A stretch of DNA of 64,000 nucleotides. Source: Stromatinia cepivora. Lineage: Eukaryota; Ascomycota; Leotiomycetes; Helotiales; Sclerotiniaceae. The notes beneath the pieces are model-generated. The model did no database searches, was not told the DNA's origin, and saw only the letters and a program-made list of their open reading frames with translations. Position numbers and translations under genes: made by a program. Of the stretch, positions 35,209-47,791 are shown piece by piece. Positions within the stretch are counted from its first letter, which is position 1. Each line of letters starts with the position of its first letter. The stretch lies in NCBI GenBank assembly GCA_014898415.1, contig RCTD01000007.1, forward strand, positions 682,001 through 746,000, in the 5' to 3' direction.

Positions 35209-37939
35209 TCTCTCTGCATTTCTCCCGGCACTTGCTCCAATCCAGACTCCACTGCGGTTTGCGTCCCCCGTCCACTATACCCTAGTCGGCCGCGCCCCAC
35301 CACACTCCCTGGTTCCCAGACTCGGACCATCAACCACTAACCATATCCAAAATTAAACTTTCATTTTCACCCCTGTCCCTGCTACTCAGGTCCCACCATC
35401 TGGCCTCTTTTCCAGGTGAATCTCCTCGCGTGCAGAATTGGCTGCAGTTGCTTTGTTTGCCTTATGAACGGTGGAGGTAGTTTCTTAATGCGCTTCCAAG
35501 GACCAGGATGGCAGGTTCATTGATCATGCGACTACCATGCGATGCGCTATTAAATCCCAACCATGAATTCCCACTAACACATGTCATGATACAACCAACG
35601 GAGTACAGACAGACCTCATATTACACCAAGGACCGACCAGCCAGCCTTATTGTATTATTGTCCCCCTAATATTAGCGCTTAAAGCTTTGATAATTTATGT
35701 TTATCATTAGGTTGAGCATGAAGAAGAAGAGACCCTTAATTTAGATTGAACTTTTAAAAAAAAAACCCCCCTTAAGCTTGTTGAAGTGTTGAATAATTGG
35801 GATTTGAAAATTGAAATCTATCCATGACACTAATGATGATGCCCAAACTAAGCGAGAAAGCAAGGCAGCCCAGTAAGGATCTCCATCAAGAAATCTATGG
35901 GGCGGAAAAACAATTCCCGAGAAACCCACTTAAATATGCTATGCGAGGGCTATGCATGTGCTTCAAACACATCCTTTCTTCTAGAAAAGGGATGGAAGGA
36001 TAATTTACATTTAGCCTAGGGCAAAACCTAGCCAAAAAATAAAAGTGCTGCAGGAATTGACAAGCAAGGCTAGCCTAACCATCTCTTCAACTTATTTCAA
36101 CTGGCTAACTCGCAAAAGTCGTTTTACATAGAATAGTGCATGCATGCTCCTTCCAACAATTCAAACTACTCCGTATTGTCGCGTGCGCCAAGTTTCGTTC
36201 TTGATTCCTTAAGATCTTCCGGAAGGTTGCATAGAAGGCCGCATATCATGTTGAACATGTGCTCGCTACTTCGTCTGCTTCGTGTACCTAGGTCCTAGGC
36301 ATGTATGTACATACTATATAATTCACACCGCCTCGTTGTTTCCACTGCTCATGTACGATTACCCCTTCATGTATTCTGGAACGGCGATAGTGCATCAGGA
36401 ATCACATAAACAAACTCCATTTAACATATCTTGCGAGAAATATCAAGGAAACGCCACCAGGATCTTTCACGATGGATCTATCACTTACAGACTACAGCAT
36501 ACCTGTGATGAGAACCAGTAATATGCAATGCAATATCATGTACGGCGATATATTAAACGCACATGCCTGCAGATGATATAAATCTCGTAACGTAACACCG
36601 AATCATTTTGGGATATCCATCGCCAAAAGCACATCCAAGTGGTCCAACCCCCAGCCAAAACCACAAATTTCGTAAATCGTAACATCGGAGTAAATTACAT
36701 ACAGCTACTATAACTTAAGATTTACATGCCTCCCCGTTACCAAGCGACCAGCGCTCCATAATACAAGACTGTTAACTAGGTTGTAGCTGGTCGTTAGTCA
36801 AGAAATCGAAGGGTTCCGCTCTGTGCGCCAGCGGCTCATTACTCAATCCTAACTTAATTTACTGGATCTTTCATATGGACTAGTATTCTCTACCGAAACG
36901 TCTTGACCGAGATCTAATCGTCTACAACTTCCTGGTTGGTTTGGTTGTCACGAATGCATAATATTAAGGGTTGAATATTATAGAATTGAAGCTATTGTTA
37001 GGTGGCCTCAATAATGTTAACCTAGTTGAAGTAGTGTATATAGTGCATTTGACCTTGATGATACGCGGGTTCGGGTTTACATTCTACTTGTAGTAATTGT
37101 ATGGAAAAGATTTTCGGATATAATTACTAGTTCTTGTATACTACCGTATCAAAATGAGGAGGGTAATGAACCAAAAACCGTTTGATTTCCAATCTTGGCC
37201 TCCGGGAAGAGAATCTTTAGAATCTAGAATCTATCTGGATTGCAAATGTAATGAAGTGATGCAAATACCGATGTATTATGATGGCAAATCCCGAGAATGA
37301 AACTTGGTTTATGTAGAGCTAGAACTTTTAGGGCCGTCAAGAACACCGATTACATAAATAGTCTCGGAATGACATTTGTTTGCCGGAGAGCGACATAAGT
37401 TCCACGTGTAATTCTGTGGTGCCGAAGTGGTAGTTTGGTATTTTGGTACGCCACCAAGTGTGTGTGGCGACTGGTGTACATATTGATTTTCTAACGGAGA
37501 TTGGATGCAGATGTAGACGAGGTGGAATGGGAAAAGGGGAGCGAACGGAAAGCTATTCGTCACTTTCGAGGCTTTAATTTGTCAGTTGTTCATCACAAAG
37601 AAAATAATATTCAACACCAACACCGAGCAAGTAATAATAAAATAAAGACATATGTAATCCATTTCGTAGCAGTTCAGCACAACTATCTAGGTACTTGGAT
37701 GTCTATCTGAAAACGTCCTTATCAAATGCAGGGTCCTGCACCAAACCAGGATTTTCCTTTCATCTCTCTTCGACAACTCATTCACCTCCTGCTGAGGAAA
37801 TAGAATACTAGCATTCGAGCGGAGTCTGCTTTACGCTCCTCTCCTCTCTATAGCAAATCTATCTTCCATCACATCATATCAATTCATTTGCTGGCACCAC
37901 ACTACGTCGATCAATATCCCACCTTTTCGGCACTGGTAT

Positions 37940-37960
37940 AAACCCAGAGCCTCTGGGTTT
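37940..37960. repeat. Perfect 21-bp palindrome
   Basis: AAACCCAGAG and CTCTGGGTTT are exact reverse complements around one central C. As RNA it would form a 10-bp stem with a loop too small to close fully, so it is more likely a DNA-level site or a chance inverted repeat. Confidence 0.8.
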
Positions 37961-38766
37961 ACCCCGTAGAGCTTGCAACCAAGGTTTGCAAAACTCAAAC
38001 TTAAACCCCATCTATCAATCATCTATTCAAAACTCAGATAAATTACCGACGTACAAAGCACAAAATGAACAGGTATGAAATACTTGTTATTGCTTGTCTA
38101 CCTTGTATAGGTGCACTCTTAAAAGTCAAAACTACAGTTCCATATTATATTCACCAATCCACATGTTCATGCATCCGGGGCACAAATGTGTCTCACCTGT
38201 AAAGATTTTGCTCCTCTAAGGCGCTACTCCACGTGTATAGTAGGTACAGATATTGATTTTCGATGTGCATATATACATATTTAGCACACAACCTTACAAC
38301 ATCGCATATAAGATTTGCAATGTCCTACGTGCAAAAAAATTAGGTTAATCTCCGCCTCAACATCGGTCTCTTGAAGCTCTTTCATTTGCCATGCTTTGCA
38401 TCACCTCACCTCACATCACATCACATCACAACAAGTAGATCCATCCACCCATCCACCCAGCACGCCACCAAATCCAGAATCTCGATCCTCGATTCTCGGT
38501 CTTCAAACATCCAACTTTCCAAAACACAAACGTCGAGATTTCAAACCCCAACATCGAAGATCCAATAACATCACCTCCAAATCTCCAATCCCTGATCTCC
38601 TACTCCAGAGATCTTCATCCTCAACGTCAGGAACATCCGTAACGTCATTGCACTGCGAATGACAGGGTATGCTCTGGGCATGCTGTAACGTGAGGTCATT
38701 ATATCTCTTATTTGTCGTCATCTGTATCTCCTGTTTTGTAGATCTATCTATCTGCTCCATATTCTC

Positions 38767-38820
38767 CATCCACCCTCCACCCTCCACCCTCCACCCTCCA
38801 CCCTCCACCCTCCACCCCCC
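38767..38820. repeat. CCACCCT heptanucleotide repeat
   Basis: About seven tandem units of CCACCCT, ending in a C run. Confidence 0.95.
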
Positions 38821-40213
38821 TCACAATCCCACAACCTGTTACAAACTCCGCCAAAACAACTATTGATCAAAATCCATCCCGATCCCCCTAACTATCAAGC
38901 CACACAAACAACATGTAAATACATGCACGCAAGCCTGTCATTAATGCGCCACCCCACATGTTTCACTCCATTTCATCCATCCATCTCACCATTTCATCCA
39001 CTCCATTTCATCTTCCCCAGAACAGGCGAAGACAAAAAATCTGAAACTAAGGGTCCTCTCTAAGACCAATTAGCTCCAATCTCCCAATTTCCACCAGTAA
39101 TAGGTACAAAGTACACTGTAGCTCTAATACTGTAAGTTTGGAACCCATATACCCACGCATCCATTAAAATCGCCAGAACATCGGGGTGCACAGAGACACA
39201 AAATCATAATATCCTCCATGATGCACGAATCTTGATCCTTTGAATTCTCCACCACGATCGAAATGAGATACTGTAGATCATGTGCGCGAGATGGGAGAGA
39301 ATTCAATGATTTCGAGTTTCATTAAAATTAATTCATCAAGATAGAAGATAGAAACGAGAATGAAATATAATGTAATCAACTTCCATTCTGATACTAGCAA
39401 CCCTATCAAAGAAAAGTAGGGATTTCAAACAGTTCAAACGCCTCTAGCTAGTTCAATCCATTCCAATCCCATTTTCTCTTCCATCTTGCAAAGCAATCCA
39501 TCCAACCATCCATTAGAAAATTTTCCATCCCAAACTATATAACCCAACTCCAAACTCGTTATCAAAGGAGATTCGTCTTCATAGCATCATGATATCCAAA
39601 ATGATATTCAATGATTAGCCACTCTAAACCCACAATGAGTTCCCCATACATACAGAAAATGTTCGAATCCAACCAATCTATTGAAGCGACCTATAACTCC
39701 CAATTTTCGCTCCTAATGAATAACGCCTGTGAGTTCCCTCTGAGAGAATATCTGTAAGAAAGGCAAGAAAAGCAAGTAATGAAAAGGAAAACGCGACACT
39801 TTTGGTTCCGAGAATTTAGTAAGAGGAAAAGAGAGCATTAGGGTTTGTATTGTACGGAGAAAAATAATGATGTATGCAAGATTCAGCCAATGACTGATCA
39901 GCCGTCCTTCTGATGAAACCTCAAAGACATCAAAAATATATTTGCGTTTATGAAGTTGTGTCGTCGTCGACTGACAATCATCGTTTGACTCTCGCATACC
40001 GATTCAATCTATGTCGGGGTATAATCTTTTATACTCATCTGCATAATTCAAAACTCCACCCAATGCAATCGAACATTTTTTGAAAACGCCTGTGAGATAT
40101 TGAAAAAAGGGACTTCTGAGAAATTCGTCACTCGTGAGATGGTCGTTTACCGGGATCGGAATCGTGTGGCGTAGTTCGGGAAATGGTCGGAAATCAGAGT
40201 AGAGAACAGATTC

Positions 40214-42509
40214 TCACATCATGCCTTCTTCACCAATGCCGGGTAAACCTCCCATAGGGACTCCGAGGCCACCCAATCCAGCAGCAGCCAAGTGGTTGTT
40301 CAATTTGAGATCGGGGTCGCAGGGGGTAGAATGTTGTTTGTGCTAAGCTTCGTTAGACAGAATTCGCACAATTCTGAACAAAATTGATGATACTCACATA
40401 TTTGAGACCATTCAAATTTTTATATCTCTTGCCACAGTAATCACATTTATATGGCTTCTCTCTTTCCATACCTTCGTTGCCTGAATATGGAATTGAAGTC
40501 TCTGGGTTGACAATGGAGAATGTACCATCACCGTTTTCGTGTAACTGTTGAGTTTGATGTCCGTGCGTTTTGTGATACCTGGACAAAATTAGTATAGGAT
40601 AAATCGAACGGGGGTGAAAATACTCACTTGAGACCATTTTGATTCTTGTAGGCTTTTTCACATCCAATAACGGGACATCTGAATGGTTTGTGCTCTTCTC
40701 CCATCATTAATCCTGTAGGATCTCCCATTCCATTCATGCTTGCCATCAATTGTTGTTGCTGGTATGCCCTCATTAGATCAGCGTTATTTGAAAATTGTCC
40801 TTGTCCTAAACCAAATTGAGCAAATTGTTGTTGAAGAGCTCTCTGATTATTGAAACCCCCACCATTAGGACTATAGAGACGCTTAGCGGGTTCGTCGATA
40901 CAAAGTTCCAAGCCCAAATCATTTCCACCAAAATTGAACGGGAAATTCATATTATTCATGTTCATATTTCTATTTCCTATGTTCATATTCATAGGCATAT
41001 TTGTATAATCTCCATCCATTTCCGAGGGCGTACCGGGAGCCGAGGTATCCGGTGAAAATTTCTGTGATTGCTGCATGGGTTGTGCTGTTAAAGTAGGGGT
41101 ATTAACAGAAGAAACAGTCGGGTTGTTTTGAAATCCAAAAGAGGAAGTTGCGGGAGTGGCTGGTTGGGATGTTCGGAGTCCAGAGTGTTGCATGGTGGAG
41201 TTAAGATTAATGGTGGGTCTTGGTTGCTGACCGAACATAGACTGTTGTGCTGCCTGCACAGGCTGATGATTATGTGAAGCTTGAACCGGCGTATCCGTAG
41301 TCGAATCCATAGGCCCGATAGCATCGTCCATTTCCATGTCTTCAACTCCGTCCATGTCATCGGTAGCACCTTGATTAGATTTTTGTATAGGAGTAGCTGG
41401 TTGTGAGCGTTGTTGTTGGCGCATCAATTGAATACCTCCTACACTTGCACCGGCTTGTGGCATCTGTAAACCCGAAAGCCGAGGCTGTTGTGATGGCTGG
41501 TTTTGTTGCTGCTGAGCATGATGTTGTACGGCGGATGTATTTTGTGCTGCAATACCTGCTCTACCGTTATGTGTTGCGTTTTCCCGAGCTCGTACAATGG
41601 ATGAATTATTTCGAAGTGATGCTGGGGTCTGTTGCGCATGAGACTCCTCATAATGTTGTAGAAGGTCGTGTAGTGTTGCTAATGTGTTGCCACAACAGCT
41701 GAAATCTTTCATGAAGTTGGCCTCGAGCTTAGGAAGATACGAGGAAGAATGATATGATGGTGATTGATATGGGAATGGTGATGTGCCGGCCATGATAATA
41801 CTATTCAAAATTGCCATGTCAGCGCCATAAGAATGGAAATTGTGTGCCCTGCACTTGCTAGAGCGCTGGAACATTTTTGTTTGTCATCAAGTGCAATGAA
41901 TGAGGTATATGATTTTAAATCACGAAGTAATTAAGTTGAAATATTGGTAAAGATTGGATTAACGTACTCATCGCGAATCCAACTTCCAACGGAAACGCCT
42001 CCCCAACTCATACCTCCAACGAGGCTGCCTGCCAAACTTTCGCGACGAGGACGATCATTATTTCTATTTGGATTGTTCATAGATATGGGTTTTGCTGCTG
42101 CAAATGATTCTTGTCTTGAACGACCCATATGATCGTCGAATCCTGTACCGGTCGTCATGATTCTTGCAGAAGTTCGCGAATCGGGGTCGAGGTAATTTGA
42201 ATTATTTTTATTGCCTTGAGATGATGGTGATGACGAAGCGTTTCTGGTTGGTGTGGCGATATTTATAGGTGAAGAAGTTGTCGTCATATTAGACTTGACG
42301 TTATGAATATAATCAAAATCTTCTGGAGTATTATGTACTGAAGAAGAGGAAGAAAGAGAAGAAGAAGTGTTTGAATCCGGAGACGAATGTGAAGATGGTG
42401 GTTGTAATTTAGAAGAGTTGGACTTCAATTCAGCAGTTGCATCGATAAATGTTATCGAGTCCGGGTCTGAAGCGGCGTGGGATTGTTTGAACCAATTAGA
42501 AAGAGGCAT
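40214..42509 (-). CDS. SFP1: SFP1-type C2H2 transcription factor
   Basis: In yeast Sfp1 activates ribosomal-protein and ribosome-biogenesis genes downstream of TORC1 and moves between nucleus and cytoplasm with nutrient state. Exons are 41968..42509, 40628..41800, 40398..40578 and 40214..40342, giving 674 aa. Junctions agree in phase: [29 protein letters not shown] and [15 protein letters not shown]. The N-terminus is Ser/Asn-rich with [15 protein letters not shown]. The middle carries [20 protein letters not shown], which matches the fungal Sfp1 core, and long Gln/Asn/Met-rich stretches. Two C-terminal zinc fingers follow: [17 protein letters not shown] and [15 protein letters not shown]. 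Translating straight through the first intron adds a false N-terminus (MFQRSSK) to exon 2. Confidence 0.92.
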
Positions 42510-42946
42510 TGAAGTGGGGTTAATCTCGGTACTAGGATTATCTAGGATTAATCGATTAACTAATTAGCTTAATTAGCTCCGAATTGAAAATTATGGCAAG
42601 GCAAACTACTCTATACTATATACTAGGTACTATGTAGCATAATGTAGGTAGGTGAGAAAGCCACTAGCCAATATAATAGCACGAATGCTTGGTGCAGAAG
42701 TGCATGTGCCAGGAGTAGGAGTGGAGTGACTGGGAACATTTCATGGTGTACCATGTACGGACGAGTGGGCAAGGTGGGCGAGGTGGATTAAGTGGAGTGA
42801 AAGTTGGGCTGTCGGAGGAGGAGTGGGGTCAAAATGTACTCTGTCCTTGGCTTCCTCAAGCGCGTACAAAGAGACAAACCAAACACAATTCAGCAATTTG
42901 TTAAGAGAAAAACCTACCTAACTAGGATTTAGTTGAATTTCGTTTC
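42510..42946. other. SFP1 upstream region
   Basis: It contains GATTAATCGATTAACTAATTAGC-type AT-rich repeats just before the SFP1 start (near 42545..42570) and TAGGTAGGT motifs. No gene is seen. Confidence 0.5.
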
Positions 42947-43399
42947 TCATGGAGCCGCCGCTTCGAAAGGCCAGTCGAATATTGCAATTGGTGCCGGTAG
43001 TTGGGTGAACTTGAAACAAAAAATAGAATCGATGTGTGATGATTTGATTCTACTTGTGTCAGCGCTTACTCGTGTAAGTAAGAATTGGTTGTAGTCGTAA
43101 GTGTAGGTGTAAGAAGTTTGCGCCTGCTGGAAAGCGGATCGATTGTTGTTAGGTTCAGGTGTATGTAGATAAGATATATGGTTCTGTCTGATACTTTCGT
43201 TTCCGTCAAAACCAATATTTACAATATGATATGGGTATGGAGTAGCGATGACTTGGTGATGCCGGGGTTGACACACACCAAATGAAGGAGGGTGGTATCG
43301 TGGCGCGAATGGCGAACAGTGTATGGAGGAATGATGGTAGTAGATGGGATACGCTGCGGGATGGGAAAGCAATGGATCAATACAATAAGAGGAATTCAC
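42947..43399 (-). CDS. Doubtful Tyr/His/Pro-rich hypothetical ORF
   Basis: The frame is open for 150 codons but starts without ATG. It probably contains an intron, 43011..43070, with good signals (GTAAGC, a CTGAC branch, TTCAAG), which joins NQFLLTR to FTQLPAPIAIFDWPFE in phase 0 and ends AAAP-stop. Upstream, ATACTAAC followed by TTTATCAAG at 43400..43425 looks like a 3' splice site, so the first exon is probably further right and was not found. The composition (YYHHSS, PYPYH, TYTYDYN) suits a disordered or secreted protein. No family recognised. Confidence 0.35.
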   Translation of the reverse strand: MNSSYCIDPLLSHPAAYPIYYHHSSIHCSPFAPRYHPPSFGVCQPRHHQVIATPYPYHIVNIGFDGNESIRQNHISYLHTPEPNNNRSAFQQAQTSYTYTYDYNQFLLTRVSADTSRIKSSHIDSIFCFKFTQLPAPIAIFDWPFEAAAP

Positions 43400-43426
43400 T
43401 TGATAAATAAATGTAAAGTTAGTATT

Positions 43427-46060
43427 CCCATGGGGGCCATGAACTGTATTTAATAACTACTCAACCAGAGGAGTTCACCATTTTAAATCACGATAACGAA
43501 CATTTTAAACGGGTTGAAGCTTGTTTGCAAAATTATAAAATCTGAAAGTTTTAAACTTTGAAGTGATGGATGTTTCGTTCGGATTATCATAGACCGGGTT
43601 ATGCGTTAGTGGCCAGTGAGTAAGTGGCACTTTGTCGGACGTTTAGGAGGCTCAAGGCTCCAAAGTCTAATGCATTTGGTCCCAACGCTTCGGATGAGAC
43701 AATAGGGATCCGCATTTAACCTTTCTAGAAGCTTGAAGGATTCTTCTGTTGATCATGTGTATTTCTAACGAATATGCATCTATTATGCGGATATGTGTAC
43801 ATATATTACAGGAATCCTTCAATGTGATAAATCATTCGGTGAATATACGGTGAGATAAAACTCAAACGCTCTCCTTTTTCTCGTTCGCCAAATCCAAGCG
43901 GTGTGTCTTGCCAATATCTTTCGATGTTGTGCGACGGCGTTTCCCTCATCAATGGGAACTTAATATCCTAGAAGGCTCTTCTCGTCAGCAACGCATCCTG
44001 TCAGGATATTGACAGATCTATTTACCATTGTGCCTTATTTGGATTATCCTTGAGTCATGTTGCCTCGGTCCACGATGAGGACAAGATTTCGGAGCACCAA
44101 GTAGTCGTTCGAAACTTGCCAATCACTACTGCGTATGACAGTCCCTCCGAGAGATTCAAATGTTCCAATGTGAACAAATTACGAGTCCTCGTGTCGTATA
44201 GCTTCCCATTTGCTCATACAATATTCTTATTCCATAATTACATTCGATGTCATCACGACTATCATTGGTCTGGAAATTGATATGCGTTGCAGGCAATATT
44301 TTAAGCATTATAATTCCGATAATTATACGAAGTATAATATCAAGTCAAGAGATAAAGCCTTACCATTTTGAACGTTGATGTGGACTTATCCGACGTGCGA
44401 AGTTGTGAATTTTATATTACACCCATGATCCTAATTGTTTGTAACCTTACACGAATCATGTCTATACTGTAGCGAAAACGCCTAGAGCTCGACAGTTTAA
44501 GCTCAGGAAATTTGAGTGGTAAATCACCAAGAAGATATTCTTGCTTTCGTCAACATGTCTGGATCAACATGTGGGAACTGACGTGGTGATGACAAGAGCA
44601 AAGCCGATTTCTATGCTCTACTCCGTACGTATTTCAGTATCTGATCAACAGGACGGGAAGTTGACAGCTATCAAGATTTATCATTACGTTAGTCCGCGGG
44701 GATGAGGTATCCTCCATCTTATTTTCTGGGAATCGATCCGACAACTTTGAAGTTAAACCGTTCGCCTTACAGATTGACGATGTGACGATGCTGACTCGCC
44801 ATTGTCTGTGCACATAGTAATTGTATCACGTGACAATTCCAAAATGGAGGGGTCAAGGAGAAAATATAAATGCCGAGCTTTTTTTTATTTATGTGCTTCA
44901 GCCAGAGGCCCGCCGATGTCACCAATGTCAAGATTACATGGGGGTAATGAATGTTAAAAAAAGCTTCAAAAATAAGGATATTTGAGGGTATCCTTGTAGT
45001 CGGATTCCGATGATTCCCCGATCGGGTAGTAATAGCGTTATCTAGCCCGTGTACGATCACGTGAATCTCCCGGTCAATTCCGATCGGGCATATTCTTCCG
45101 CCTCGATCAAAATCCGATCAAATAGCTAGCACGTGAGTGATATTGTCGGAAATCTGATTGTTCGAATAAGGATGTGCGGGTTTCGGGACCGGAATATCTT
45201 AATATAAAAGGGATTTAAGGATATGGATCATTTTCATACCAAAATAAAAAAGGGACCGGAAAAACTATCCTTATAAAGAGTTTCTGCTGTATTGTCTTTT
45301 CCAAGAAATATATGCATAGGTATATTCCGCACCAATCGTATATACCGTACATACTAGGTAAAGATTCGGGCTCTTGGTATTGGGCTTAAATTCGGTCGGA
45401 TGAATATTAGACCTAGACCGCCTCTATAGGTTTCATTGATTGGCGATATTTTTGATGGGAATTTTCTCGGAGATCGTAATTCGGCATCTACTAGGTAATC
45501 ATACATCATACCACTTTTTAAAACTTACATCATACTACTTACTACCTAGGTAATTGCTGCAAAGAGCTCACAACGCATCATAACATTTCCGAATATAAAA
45601 AATTCTCGGGCTTTGAAATGGGATAGGAAAGTAAATAAATATAACTTCACATACTTCCCACCAAAAAATTGAATCTCTTGTGAAGTTAAATACAAATATT
45701 ACTTTGAACTCCTAGGTATTTCTACTAGGTATCTAATCTAATAAGGCCAAACCGACATAATCAAACCATTTCTCGGGATTTGATCATAAGCTCCCCCACC
45801 TTTAAAGAACATCATCGACAGCTTATTAACCATCCAATTCCACGAAAACGTACGAGTCATTAAAAAGCGCAGTCAAACACCAACAACTACAAAACCTGAA
45901 CAGTTCAATCTCGAAATACGATCAAATCTATTTCTCAAAAGTATCTGCAAGAATCAATCTCGATATTCGCCGCCTCAGTTCAATCTCCAACCTACACAAG
46001 TGTATCTTATCGATTGCCACAAAAGACTCATCTTATAACCGTCAAACCTACATATAAACC
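43427..46060. other. Intergenic region, no gene seen (2.6 kb)
   Basis: AT-rich. The frames at 44050..44280 and 44767..45060 are unsupported. CCGATCGG-type motifs recur near 45020..45110, and one TACCTAGGTA lies at 45543. The right end contains the RCF2 promoter. Confidence 0.5.
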
Positions 46061-46929
46061 ATGAAGATTCTTACCAAGGAAGAAGAAGCCGCGCATTACA
46101 ATGCTACTTTAAAAGGTGGTATTACAGGAGGTCTTATTGGTCTCGCACTAGTATGTATTCACCCGCCCTCTCAATTCCTCAAGTAGGCAAACAAAGCTGA
46201 TCAACCTCTCAGGGCGGATCAGCACTCTACGTAGCCAACCGTCGATTCCATACCATTCGCAGTCTCACCATTCCCATGAAAAGTTTCCTCGTCACATCCT
46301 CCGGCACCTTCGCCGCCATCATAAGCGCAGACCGCGCATCTCGCTCGTACGAATGGAACCGCGATCCCTCGCGAAATTACAAAGACAAATCAACCCTCCT
46401 ACTCGAACAAGAAAAGGCCCATGAAACAACTGCCCAACGTCTCAAGACATGGGGAAAAGAAAACAGATACTCGATTGTGACTGCATCGTGGGTGGCTAGT
46501 ATGGGAATAGCGTTTGGGATTGTATCGAGAAACAAATATTTGACCGGAGCCCAGAAATTGGTACAAGCAAGAGTTTATGCGCAGGGTTTAACGCTGGCTG
46601 TATTGGTTGCATCAGCGGCATTTGAGATGGGGGATGCGAAGAAGGGGACAGGAAGGTGGGAAACGGTTACGGTGCTGGATCCGAATGATCCGGAACACAA
46701 ACATTTGATCCAGAAGAAGATTCATCACGAAGCTTATGAGGGAGAAGATTTATGGCGTGGTATGTTTCTACTCACTTTACAAACATTTGGGTTTATGGAA
46801 GGATACTAATGAATTTCTATAGATATGGTAGAAGCGGAGGAGCGCCGTATAAATGATCGCAAGAGGATAGCGGGAGAAATGCAACACTCCAAGGGCAAAG
46901 GAAACAAAGAAGAAAAGAACCAAAGTTAA
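46061..46929 (+). CDS. RCF2: Respiratory supercomplex factor 2 (HIG1 domain)
   Basis: This is a mitochondrial inner-membrane protein that associates with cytochrome c oxidase and supports supercomplex assembly. Exons are 46061..46150, 46213..46759 and 46823..46929 (donors GTATGT and GTATGT, acceptors CTCAG and TATAG, TACTAAT branch site), giving 247 aa. It starts MKILTKEEEAAHYNATLKGG with a Gly-rich first membrane segment (GITGGLIGLALGGSALYVAN), as in Rcf2. The HIG1 domain lies in the second half (YSIVTASWVASMGIAFGIVS, then the signature QKLVQARVYAQ, which fits QX3QXRX3Q). The tail is highly charged. An unspliced reading replaces this tail with a false one. Confidence 0.92.
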
Positions 46930-47791
46930 CCACAACTACACTGCGGTGGCACAAACACGTATCCCGAGACTTTTCGTAGTATATCGTGACTACAAATCCG
47001 ACATTAACACATCTATACTCAATTAGCTTAACATCAAAATAGTAAAATAATGCTATATCTTACCAATTTCCAAGCTTGGAAGCAAAGCCCAACCCTTCTT
47101 CAACCAAGTCTTCCAATTCCAATTCTTCAAATAAGTCCTACATTCCACTCCTACAAATTTGTCTTTTAACTTTAAAGACAATAGTCAAATCACAAAGAAG
47201 AGAGTGAACAAAAAAAACAACCCGAACTAAAAATGTGAAGGCATAGAGGCAATATGGAGGATTTGACCTTGTTCAGATTCATGGCCGATTTTAGGCCAAT
47301 GTACGTGAACTGCAATATAATCTACTTCGTCATTAGAATGTTGATATGAGATATCATATTAGTTGAGCATCAAATAACGGCATGCTTGGGTGATTGATTT
47401 TTGGCCTAAAGTATGTCTGGCATTAGTTCGAATAACTTCAGAATGCAGAGTTATCGAAAGATAAGTTTAATACTCTGGAAATCTTAAAAATTGAGGCGTG
47501 GCTCCCGATAGTTTTAATGGCAAAGAAGTAGTGTCAAGTACCGAGCCTGTTTCTTCTTGAACATGTCAAAACGAATGGGGCGGATACATACGCTATTGTG
47601 TACACCGTAGATTATAACATCAACCATCGAGCAGCAAAGGAGGCACGATGAATTCGGATCAGGTCACAAAACATATTAAACATCAGAATATGTTGAATTA
47701 TAAACGAGACTCGAGACTCTAAAACTACCATCCGATGAATTTGGCGAACAGTGAATATTTCAGCCCCGGGCCCGTCACATACCAATATCTT
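46930..47791. other. Intergenic region between convergent genes
   Basis: AT-rich, with A runs near 47210. No gene or RNA signal seen. Confidence 0.6.

Larger units (their letters stand above)
34091..40213. other. Long region without a recognisable gene (6.1 kb)
   Basis: All frames are short (under 105 codons) and unsupported. It contains the CACCTG repeat at 35171, a 21-bp palindrome at 37940, TCACA-type repeats at 38402..38430 and the CCACCCT repeat at 38767. ATG at 38065 followed by AACAG|GTATGA could be a short first exon, but no downstream coding exon was found. Confidence 0.5.

Noticed and set aside
40624..41874. Start of the SFP1 central exon at MFQRSSK
   Set aside because: This part is intronic. 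Splicing from 41968 to 41800 gives [17 protein letters not shown], matching the family better.
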